From positions 1 through 14,536 of the forward strand of contig JAAZFD010000320.1 in the NCBI GenBank assembly GCA_012511925.1: 14,536 nucleotides of DNA, written 5' to 3'. Positions 1 to 5,778 of the stretch are shown here, piece by piece. Every line of letters starts with the position of its first letter. Position 1 is the first letter of the stretch. Origin of the DNA: Clostridiales bacterium (GTDB lineage Bacteria > Bacillota > Clostridia > Christensenellales > CAG-138). The notes beneath the pieces were generated by a model, which saw only the letters and a list, made by a program, of their open reading frames with translations, was not told where the DNA came from and did not search any database. Made by a program: the position numbers and the translations under genes.

Positions 1-276
1 TCTAAGCTCTATCCACCTTCCTGGGGTTTCACCCCACTTTTCTTGAAAGAATAAAAGAACAAGTTGGGGGAAAATATTACTTTTGCCTTTCTACCCGCTA
101 CCCGCTACCCGCTAACCGCTAAGTTCTAATCTCTAATCTCTAAGCTCTATCCACCTTCCTGGGGTTTCACCCCACTTTTCTTGAAAGAATAAAAGAACAA
201 GTTGGGGGAAAATATTACTTTTGCCTTTCTTCCCGCTACCCGCTACCCGCTAAGTTCTAATCTCTAAGCTCTAAGC
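1..276. repeat. Tandem 138-bp higher-order repeat, two full copies
   Basis: Copy 1 runs 1-138 and copy 2 runs 139-276, with near-identical sequence at a constant offset of 138. Each unit opens with TCTAAGCTCTATCCACC and a small hairpin (TGGGGT/ACCCCA, 22-36 in copy 1). An A-rich stretch containing GTTGGGGG follows, and the unit ends in a heptanucleotide array. The array of a preceding copy appears to continue off the left edge, because CTA triplets sit at 2 and 9 in the same 7-nt phase. No gene-like coding is seen. Function is unknown; it resembles a dispersed intergenic repeat family rather than a gene. Confidence 0.9.
91..153. repeat. Heptanucleotide CTAnnnn array 1 (9 units)
   Basis: CTA occurs at 91, 98, 105, 112, 119, 126, 133, 140 and 147, in perfect 7-nt phase. 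The first units read CTACCCG, then CTAACCG and CTAAGTT, then CTAATCT and CTAAGCT. Two visibly different sub-repeats therefore share one 7-bp register. Heptanucleotide short tandem repeats of this kind are known from other bacterial intergenic regions (for example in cyanobacteria); their role is unclear. Confidence 0.88.
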
Positions 277-291
277 TCTAAGCTCTATCCA
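229..291. repeat. Heptanucleotide CTAnnnn array 2 (9 units)
   Basis: CTA occurs at 236, 243, 250, 257, 264, 271, 278 and 285, preceded by a variant CTT unit at 229, again in exact 7-nt phase. The array has the same nine-unit length as array 1 but a different composition. The CTAAGTT unit comes one position earlier and an extra CTAAGCT unit makes up the length. Total length stays at 63 bp while unit identity drifts. Confidence 0.86.
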
Positions 292-384
292 TCCCCTTGG
301 GGTTTCACCCAAATCCCATTACTTTTCTTGGAATAAGATGGCAAAGCCGCCCAGTAACAAAAGAACAATAGAGGGGAAAGTAAG
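277..384. repeat. Third, diverged copy of the 138-bp repeat
   Basis: It starts with the same TCTAAGCTCTATCC and the GGGGTTTCACCC hairpin core, then diverges. The later blocks (ACTTTTCTTG, AAAAGAAC, GGGGAAA) are still recognisable. They are separated by insertions of about 9 and about 21 bp compared with copies 1 and 2. A minus-strand open frame across it ends in the tail KKSNGIWVKPQGDG; the matching frame in copy 2 ends in KKSGVKPQEGG. I treat that frame as repeat-derived and not as a gene. Confidence 0.6.
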
Positions 385-480
385 TTGTATATGGTATACA
401 AATCAGCTCGCTCCCTCAACCACCGCCAATCCTTGTCTGGCGAGGACCTAAGAAAATAGGCAGCCGCCGAATACCACAAG

Positions 481-506
481 AGAACTCAATATCGGGGTTC
501 TTTTTT
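481..506 (+). terminator. Intrinsic terminator (upstream copy)
   Basis: AGAACTC (481-487) pairs with GGGTTCT (495-501), seven pairs including one G-U, around a 7-nt loop. A run of Ts follows at 502-506. It would stop plus-strand transcription entering from the left. The same stem sequence recurs 187 bp downstream. Around the two terminators, the rest of 480-780 shows no ORF or RNA gene that I can recognise. Confidence 0.6.
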
Positions 507-667
507 CTATGTAGAAAACACTACACCCCGGACGAACGCCGATGGCAATTCTAAACAATCTGCATTACTACACAACAACAAAATCAATCCGCTAATAACC
601 TAAGAAAACTTCAAACGGGTATTTATGGGGAATTTTTGTAGAAAAGCTAAGACTCTCTCAAACCCCG

Positions 668-691
668 AGAACTCTGTAAAGGGTTCTTTTT
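668..691 (+). terminator. Intrinsic terminator (downstream copy)
   Basis: AGAACTC (668-674), loop TGTAAA, GGGTTCT (681-687) and four Ts (688-691). The stem is identical to the hairpin at 481-501. The downstream flanks are also similar (TCTATGTAGAAAACAC versus TCTATATGTAAAAAAC), so a block of about 50 bp has been duplicated. It insulates the promoter at 779 from upstream transcription. Confidence 0.6.
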
Positions 692-778
692 CTATATGTA
701 AAAAACATACCCCAAAAAAATAAGAATATGTCCAATCTGTAAAATATTATGCAATTACAATGTTTTTACTAATACAAG

Positions 779-807
779 TTGATTCACAGCATAATATATG
801 GTATTAT
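779..807 (+). promoter_or_regulatory. Sigma-A-type promoter with extended -10 for the RCC1 gene
   Basis: TTGATT (779-784), 17-bp spacer, TATTAT (802-807), with TGG directly before the -10 (TGn extended -10). Transcription should start near 814, giving a leader of about 105 nt before the ATG at 921. Confidence 0.7.
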
Positions 808-827
808 TTAACTGAAAAAGGAGTATT

Positions 828-877
828 CTTTGCGCTTACAGTATAATTACTTATACAGCACAGTTCGATGTGCAAAG
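828..877 (+). promoter_or_regulatory. Structured 5' leader of the RCC1 gene
   Basis: CTTTGCGC (828-835) pairs with GTGCAAAG (870-877), eight pairs with one G-U. Inside it GTATAA (841-846) pairs with TTATAC (851-856) around a TTAC loop. The nested stems lie between the predicted transcription start and the ribosome binding site. They match no riboswitch class that I recognise. There is no T-run after the stem, so it is not a terminator. Confidence 0.4.
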
Positions 878-920
878 CTATTCACATTTCAATCAAAAAC
901 TATAAATGGGGGGAAGAAAC

Positions 921-3281
921 ATGAAAAAAATCTTCAATACACTTGCGTGTGTGCTAACGCTTATTATGGTGCTTAGCGTAATTACGCCCTTTGCTGTGGC
1001 AAAAAGCACAGATGTGCCAGAAAAAACAATTGCATACGACTTTAATTTTGCTGAACTTGCTGCTGGCTCTTTCCACAGCATGGCAATAAAGTCCGATGCA
1101 ACATTATGGACTTGGGGCTCTAATGATTATGGTCAAGTAGGCTACGGCAAAAGCGGACTAGATCAATACAGCAGTGTGCCTACATTGCTTATGCACAATG
1201 TTAAAGCTGTTTCAGCAGGCGATACTCATAGCATGGCATTAAAAACTGACGGTAGCTTGTGGGCGTGGGGCAACAACCTGAACGGTCAACTCGGTATTAG
1301 CAGCGACAATACTGGTGTGTTTGTTGGCAACTTTCCTACTCCACAAAAAATCATGGATGATTGTATAGCTATTGCCGCAGGGCATTATCACAGCATGGCT
1401 ATTAAGGCCGATGGTAGCCTATGGACATGGGGAGATAATTTCTTCGGTCAGCTTGGAAACGGCACTTTTGAAAATAGCATCGTACCGGTTAAGATTATGG
1501 AGGGTGCAAAAACCATTGCAGCAGGGAATATGCATAGCATGGTTATTAAAGAGGACAACAGCCTTTGGGCTTGGGGTTTAAATACATATGGTCTGCTTGG
1601 GGTTGAAACCGATACGACAGTACATACACCTATAAAAGTTATGGATGATTGCTCTACTATTTCAGCGGGTGTTTCACATAGCATGGCAATTAAAACAGAC
1701 GGAAGCCTTTGGACTTGGGGTGCAAATGCGAATGGTCAGCTTGGCAACGGCGAAAGCGGACCTGATGCATTCAGCAGAACGCCTATAAAAGTTTTGGAAA
1801 AAGTTGCAAACATATCAGCTGGAAACTTTCATAGCATGGCAATAAAAAATGATGGTAGCCTGTGGGTGTGGGGAAAGGATTACGAATTTTACGAGTTCAA
1901 CGAATATCCGGTACAAAGTAGCATTCCTGAAAAAATAATGGACGATGCTGAAGTGTGTGCGGGAGGCAATGGTCATAACTTGGTAATCAAAACCGATGGC
2001 AGTCTTTGGGCATGGGGTTTTAATTGGCTCGGTCAGCTTGGTGATGGTAGTTTATTTGAACGCAACACTCCCATAACGATAATGGAAAATGTGGAAGCTA
2101 TTGCCGTTGGCGACACTCACAGCATGGCAATTAATGACGATGGTAGCCTATGGGTATGGGGAGATAATTTCTTCGGTCAGCTTGGCATTGAAGGCGTAGC
2201 GAGTAGTAAATTTCCAACTATGATTATGGAAGATGTAAAGGCTATCGCAGCAGATGAACATAGCATGGCAATTAAAACCGATGGTAGCCTATGGACATGG
2301 GGTTGGAATATCCAAGGACAGCTTGGAAATGGCAACACTGAAGATAGTGATATTCCTATAAAGATAATGGACGATTGCATAGCCGTAGCCGCAGGTGGCA
2401 ACCATAGCATGGCAATCAAAACCGATGGTAGCCTATGGACATGGGGGGAGAATTACCATGGTGCGCTTGGCAATGGTAGTAACGAAGATAGCTTTGTTCC
2501 GATAAAGATAATGGATGATTGCATAGCCATAGCCGCAGGTTTAGGTCATAGTATGGCGCTAAAAACTGATGGCAGTTTGTGGACTTGGGGCTATAATTAT
2601 TCTGGGCAGCTTGGAAATGACAGTACCGAAAGCAGCAATATTCCAGTAAAAATAATGGAGGATGTAAAAACGATTACTGCTGGCAACGGCCGTAGCATGG
2701 CTATAACATCCGATGATAGCTTGTGGGTATGGGGACATAATACTTCTGGTCAATTTGGGAATGTCGATAATAAACTTCCTATTAAAGTTTTGAAAGATGT
2801 AAAAGCGATTGCCGCAGGCGGACACCATAGTATGGCAATAAAGACTGACGGTAGTTTGTGGGCTTGGGGAAGTAATGAGCATGGGCAGCTTGGCAACGGT
2901 AGCTTTGAATTTAGCAACACACCTATAGAAATAATGCAGGATGTTGTTTCTATAGCCGCAAGTAGTTGGCATAACTTGGCGATAAATGAGGACGGGAGCT
3001 TATTCGGTTGGGGCTACAATGAGGATAGTCAGCTTGGAGACGGTTGTATGGGTTTTCGAGATGAACCTACACACATAATGGATTTAATAGTTCCTATTGA
3101 GATAGGTGATGTAAACTCTGACAGGGTTGTTAATACAGGCGATGCTGTAATGATATTGCGTGCGATTGTTAGTGATGATATTGCGCTTAACGACCGTCAA
3201 ATATTAGCCGCAGATTTCAATGCAGACGATGAGGTAAACACTGGCGATGCCACGGCAATACTTTCATACATAGTAAGATAG
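921..3281 (+). CDS. Secreted RCC1-repeat (double beta-propeller) protein with C-terminal dockerin
   Basis: A 786-residue exported protein. I chose ATG 921 over the in-frame ATG 906 because the purine-rich ribosome binding site (GGGGGGAAG, 908-916) lies between the two and is correctly spaced for 921. Residues 1-27 form a signal peptide (MKKIF, hydrophobic core, AVA before KST). Then come 14 repeats of about 45-53 residues on the pattern HSMAIKTDGSLWTWG..N..GQLGNG, typical of RCC1/ATS1 propeller repeats; 14 suggests two seven-bladed propellers. Repeat 6 lacks GQLG and repeat 12 is short. Residues 729-786 are a type I dockerin with two calcium loops, DVNSDRVVNTGD and DFNADDEVNTGD. By family knowledge the dockerin binds a cohesin on a scaffoldin or the cell surface. 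The propeller's ligand is unknown, and no catalytic domain is seen. It is a single-gene unit with its own promoter. Confidence 0.9.
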   Translation: MKKIFNTLACVLTLIMVLSVITPFAVAKSTDVPEKTIAYDFNFAELAAGSFHSMAIKSDATLWTWGSNDYGQVGYGKSGLDQYSSVPTLLMHNVKAVSAGDTHSMALKTDGSLWAWGNNLNGQLGISSDNTGVFVGNFPTPQKIMDDCIAIAAGHYHSMAIKADGSLWTWGDNFFGQLGNGTFENSIVPVKIMEGAKTIAAGNMHSMVIKEDNSLWAWGLNTYGLLGVETDTTVHTPIKVMDDCSTISAGVSHSMAIKTDGSLWTWGANANGQLGNGESGPDAFSRTPIKVLEKVANISAGNFHSMAIKNDGSLWVWGKDYEFYEFNEYPVQSSIPEKIMDDAEVCAGGNGHNLVIKTDGSLWAWGFNWLGQLGDGSLFERNTPITIMENVEAIAVGDTHSMAINDDGSLWVWGDNFFGQLGIEGVASSKFPTMIMEDVKAIAADEHSMAIKTDGSLWTWGWNIQGQLGNGNTEDSDIPIKIMDDCIAVAAGGNHSMAIKTDGSLWTWGENYHGALGNGSNEDSFVPIKIMDDCIAIAAGLGHSMALKTDGSLWTWGYNYSGQLGNDSTESSNIPVKIMEDVKTITAGNGRSMAITSDDSLWVWGHNTSGQFGNVDNKLPIKVLKDVKAIAAGGHHSMAIKTDGSLWAWGSNEHGQLGNGSFEFSNTPIEIMQDVVSIAASSWHNLAINEDGSLFGWGYNEDSQLGDGCMGFRDEPTHIMDLIVPIEIGDVNSDRVVNTGDAVMILRAIVSDDIALNDRQILAADFNADDEVNTGDATAILSYIVR

Positions 3282-3304
3282 TTTTTTCATGCAATACCTG
3301 GTTC

Positions 3305-3337
3305 GCCCCTGCATATTAGTTTGTAGGGGCAATGCCC
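3305..3337. repeat. Palindromic intergenic repeat element
   Basis: GCCCCTGCA (3305-3313) pairs with TGTAGGGGC (3322-3330), nine pairs with one G-U. A second small stem, GGGC-AAT-GCCC (3327-3337), competes with it. ACCCCTACTGCA recurs at about 3394, and TATCTGATA occurs twice in 3370-3420. It resembles the small GC-rich palindromes scattered between genes in many clostridia. No T-run follows, so termination after the RCC1 gene is doubtful here. Confidence 0.5.
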
Positions 3338-3425
3338 TTGTTTGCTAGAAACTCCTTTTTGAATTTGGTATCTGATAGTCAAACCCCTACTGCAAATAAG
3401 TTTTTGTACCCTTATCTGATATCTT

Positions 3426-3572
3426 ATGAAAACGATTGTTTGCGATGCAAGGTCAAATGTAACGCATGGCATTGACAGCGGAAACTTTGTAACACAAGTG
3501 CCTGCAGAGTTTCTGGCACAAGGGCGTGTTTGCATTTACAATGAAGAGGTTAAAATGTATATAGTTGAGTAG
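3426..3572 (+). CDS. Possible small protein, 48 residues
   Basis: ATG 3426 to TAG 3572 encodes a 48-residue soluble-looking peptide starting MKTIVCDARSNVTHGIDSG and ending NEEVKMYIVE. It has no signal peptide or membrane segment. Codon use looks natural, and a strong terminator begins 28 nt after its stop, which fits a transcribed unit. No Shine-Dalgarno sequence or clear promoter precedes it, and an in-frame TGA lies 9 nt upstream of the ATG. I do not recognise the family. It may be a remnant or a genuine unannotated small protein. Confidence 0.35.
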   Translation: MKTIVCDARSNVTHGIDSGNFVTQVPAEFLAQGRVCIYNEEVKMYIVE

Positions 3573-3599
3573 TATTCCTACTTGAAATGTTTTGAATCT

Positions 3600-3626
3600 A
3601 ACGCCTTGCCCCAGCAGGGCGTTTTT
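3600..3626 (+). terminator. Intrinsic terminator facing the comEC 3' end
   Basis: AACGCCTTG (3600-3608) pairs with CAGGGCGTT (3615-3623), nine pairs with one G-U, loop CCCCAG. The T-run starts inside the stem end (3622-3626). It stops plus-strand transcription before it runs antisense into comEC and overlaps the comEC stop codon. On the minus strand no T-run follows, so it is not clearly bidirectional. Confidence 0.75.
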
Positions 3627-5092
3627 CATACAAAAAGCCACGCAAAAGCTGCAGAAAACACACAAGCCCCAATAAACATCGCAGAAATCTTCATCTTATA
3701 CTTTAAAATCTTAGAGTTATCCACAAGAATATTAGTATCCACAATAAAATAATCCGAAACCGCAAACATCGCAAGATAGAAAAATACAACAGAAAAAATT
3801 GGCATGGAATCCACAGCAACCGTAGCAAAGGGCATTTTGGCTATACCGTCAGACACAATCAACACCGCATCCATAGTAGTATTTGCTACAAAAACAAATG
3901 GAAAAGCTAAGGTTTCGCTCACAAAGCCCACAAGCGTTCCAATAAATGCCGCAATCAGAGAAACCGACGATATTGGAATCGCAATTATATTCGTGATAAT
4001 GCTATAAACTTGAACACTCTTGAAAAAATACGCAGAGATAGGAAATGTACAAAGCGTTGCACTAACCGTTGAAAGTATAGTTGTTGAAAGTTTTCTGTCC
4101 AAAAAGGGAGCAAGAAGCGCTTGCAGGGGGTTGGTTAACAGCAATAAACCTAACACAGCAAAGAATGACAGCAACAACCCAACGCTGAAAATTTGAAAAG
4201 GATTTATAAATAGCATTAGAATTAAAGACGCAGAAAGCGAGGTTAGCGTATCGTTTCGCCTTGTAAAAACATCTGCGGAAAAAATGAATAGCGACATTAT
4301 CTGTGAGCGAACCAACGAGGGCGGAAAGCCTGCAACTGCCGTATAAACAACCAAAAATACTGTCAAAATAGAGTATTTTACGAGCGGTGGAAGCCGTTTC
4401 AAAACCAACATTAAAACCCAAGCGAATATCGCAATATGCAGTCCCGACAAAGCAAACAAGTGTGCAATTCCAGAATTTCTAATGTTAGAAAGCGTATCGT
4501 AGTCGATTTCGGAGGATGCCTTGGCGAGCAAAATCAAGGAAATAATATTTGAGTTTGCACCGAATAAGTCTTCGAGTTTATCTTGAAGTGTTTTGCGTAT
4601 TCCCTTGAAAAAACCGTTGAGAGTTTTTGTGTGTCCTACAACCTCGATTTCACCGCTATTTGCTGTTGCTGTTGCAAAGTAGTTTACTGAGCAATGCCTT
4701 AGTCGCATATCGATATTCGGATTGTTAGCCACGAAGTTCAGAAGCATCCTGCCCTTAACTATCGTATCAATTTCAAAATTGTTGTTCACTACAATATAAA
4801 GTTTTTTGCTTATTTTTGAGCCGTTAAGCGAAACATTATCAAGCTCTATGTATTCGGTAGAGGATTCACAAATCGTACCCGATACCGAATACATAGCATT
4901 CTCGAATTTAGGGGGATAATTTATGCTTGCGAGTGCAAAGCCTATGAGAAAAGCGAAAGAAATCAGAGCAAAAGTTCTAACTTTTCGAACAAATGTGAAT
5001 ATTAAGAAAGCAATTACAGCAATTATGACAGCAAAATATGAAAGAAAGCTACTATTTAAGGTATACTTTATGAAAGCAGCACCCAAACCCAA
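3626..5092 (-). CDS. comEC: ComEC/Rec2-family DNA uptake channel, no metallo-beta-lactamase domain
   Basis: A polytopic membrane protein expected to form the channel for single-stranded DNA entry in natural transformation. The N-terminus is hydrophobic, followed by a DUF4131-like extracytoplasmic region (roughly residues 60-150). The competence core follows, with HLFALSGLHIAIF and GFPPSLVRSQIM, both characteristic of the family, and many membrane helices. It ends at 488 residues, without the C-terminal metallo-beta-lactamase domain that full-length ComEC (about 700-800 residues) carries. The start is a problem. TTG 5092 has no ribosome binding site, yet family-like sequence (NFRPIFLFALGLGLG) continues in frame upstream with no start codon before the TAA near 5178. 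One extra base in the A5 run at 5138-5142 would join it to GTG at 5148. It follows the Spo0A-C-like gene on the same strand by about 60-115 nt, so the two are probably co-transcribed. Confidence 0.85.
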   Translation of the reverse strand: MGLGAAFIKYTLNSSFLSYFAVIIAVIAFLIFTFVRKVRTFALISFAFLIGFALASINYPPKFENAMYSVSGTICESSTEYIELDNVSLNGSKISKKLYIVVNNNFEIDTIVKGRMLLNFVANNPNIDMRLRHCSVNYFATATANSGEIEVVGHTKTLNGFFKGIRKTLQDKLEDLFGANSNIISLILLAKASSEIDYDTLSNIRNSGIAHLFALSGLHIAIFAWVLMLVLKRLPPLVKYSILTVFLVVYTAVAGFPPSLVRSQIMSLFIFSADVFTRRNDTLTSLSASLILMLFINPFQIFSVGLLLSFFAVLGLLLLTNPLQALLAPFLDRKLSTTILSTVSATLCTFPISAYFFKSVQVYSIITNIIAIPISSVSLIAAFIGTLVGFVSETLAFPFVFVANTTMDAVLIVSDGIAKMPFATVAVDSMPIFSVVFFYLAMFAVSDYFIVDTNILVDNSKILKYKMKISAMFIGACVFSAAFAWLFV

Positions 5093-5206
5093 GCCTAATG
5101 CAAAAAGGAATATTGGGCGGAAGTTTACTCTATCTTGAAAAACGACACTTTCGTTCGAATCCGTTTTCCTCTTTTTGGTTTATACCTGCTTATCTTTCAA
5201 TGCGCG

Positions 5207-5551
5207 TCAATACGTCTTCATCCATTCTTTTTTCTGCGCAAGAAAAAGCGAAACGAACTCCTTTGAACTCGGTAAATGCTCGGTATCATAATGAGCAAAC
5301 AGAGTATTGAAGTTTGAGTTGCTCACCTCATTAAAACACTTTTTAACGAAATAAGTAAGGTTTTTTTGAATCGCTTTACTTGAAACCCCAAACTCATCAG
5401 CAAGCTCAATATAGATTTCTGTCATGGTGTGAAACAGAAAATCTTCATGTGCATAGTTAGACAATATGAACACCATGTATTGAAATCCCAAATATTTCTC
5501 GTCAAGGTCGTACGCTTGCAAGGTTTTTGTTATTCTTTCAGCAAGGTGCAT
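5207..5551 (-). CDS. Stand-alone Spo0A C-terminal-like DNA-binding domain protein
   Basis: A 114-residue protein that aligns by eye over most of its length with the Spo0A effector domain. Residues 1-25 correspond to the opening helix and KYLGFQYM (Spo0A: HLGYKYL). Residues 43-57 (MTEIYIELADEFGVS) correspond to VTKELYPEIAKKFNT. SSKAIQKNLTYFVKK lies at the recognition helix (Spo0A: TPSRVERAIRHAIE), and SSKEFVSLF near the end matches NSEFIAMI. No receiver domain is present and the ORF is complete, with AAGGAGG upstream of the ATG at 11-nt spacing. Several DNA-contacting positions of Spo0A (R, E, R of the recognition helix) are changed to A, Q, K, so binding specificity may differ or be lost. It lies upstream of comEC on the same strand, and its own promoter region contains a 0A-box match. 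The domain call is from memory of the family and needs a profile search. Confidence 0.7.
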   Translation of the reverse strand: MHLAERITKTLQAYDLDEKYLGFQYMVFILSNYAHEDFLFHTMTEIYIELADEFGVSSKAIQKNLTYFVKKCFNEVSNSNFNTLFAHYDTEHLPSSKEFVSLFLAQKKEWMKTY

Positions 5552-5580
5552 CGGTTTACTTTCCTCCTTGGTTTTGGTAT

Positions 5581-5609
5581 ATATTACTATAATATATTCT
5601 AAAATGCAA
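5581..5609 (-). promoter_or_regulatory. Promoter of the Spo0A-C-like/comEC unit
   Basis: On the minus strand, TTGCAT (5609-5604), 17-bp spacer, TAATAT (5586-5581). Transcription should start near 5573, about 20 nt before the start codon, leaving room for the AAGGAGG site at 5569-5563. The 0A-box match ends 7 bp upstream of the -35. Confidence 0.55.
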
Positions 5610-5612
5610 GCA

Positions 5613-5656
5613 CTTTTTGTCGAATAATATTTAAAATGAAATATTATTCAAAAAAG
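5613..5656. promoter_or_regulatory. 44-bp dyad between divergent promoters, overlapping a 0A box
   Basis: GAATAATATTT (5622-5632) and AAATATTATTC (5639-5649) form a perfect 11-bp inverted repeat with a 6-nt spacer. After a short asymmetry it extends outward through CTTTTT (5613-5618) and AAAAAG (5651-5656). It sits between the minus-strand promoter at 5581-5609 and the secG promoter at 5705. There is no T-run on either side, so an operator is more likely than a terminator. Confidence 0.6.
5616..5624 (+). promoter_or_regulatory. 0A-box match (TTTGTCGAA)
   Basis: TTTGTCGAA matches every position of the published Spo0A binding consensus TTTGTCRAA. It lies just upstream of the -35 of the gene encoding the Spo0A-C-like protein, a usual place for a Spo0A-type activator or repressor. 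Binding by Spo0A itself or by the adjacent gene product is inference. Confidence 0.5.
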
Positions 5657-5704
5657 CTGTTTAAAAGATAATATAATTACCTAAATAATATACGATTACC
5701 ATAC

Positions 5705-5733
5705 TTGCTTATAAACTTTTGCTGTGGTCTAAT
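5705..5733 (+). promoter_or_regulatory. Promoter of secG
   Basis: TTGCTT (5705-5710), 17-bp spacer, TCTAAT (5728-5733), with TGG just before the -10 (extended -10). The leader to the secG start is about 38 nt. Confidence 0.6.
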
Positions 5734-5778
5734 TTCTTGGTTATGTAAATTAACGCAAGTTAAACAGGAGGATTTCCT

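Noticed and set aside
91..291. CRISPR array
   Set aside because: The repeated units are 7 bp and 138 bp with related sequence throughout. There are no unique spacers of 30-40 bp between identical 25-40 bp direct repeats.
285..479. Minus-strand ORF of 64 codons
   Set aside because: It lies within the diverged repeat copy, has no ribosome binding site, and shares its C-terminal frame with the tandem repeat. It is best read as repeat-derived.
906..920. ATG 906 as start of the RCC1-dockerin gene
   Set aside because: The ribosome binding site lies downstream of this ATG, and the five extra residues (MGGRN) precede a normal signal-peptide start at 921.
2559..2972. Minus-strand 137-codon ORF inside the RCC1 gene
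   Set aside because: It is a shadow of the periodic RCC1 coding repeats. It repeats with the same period and has no start signals.
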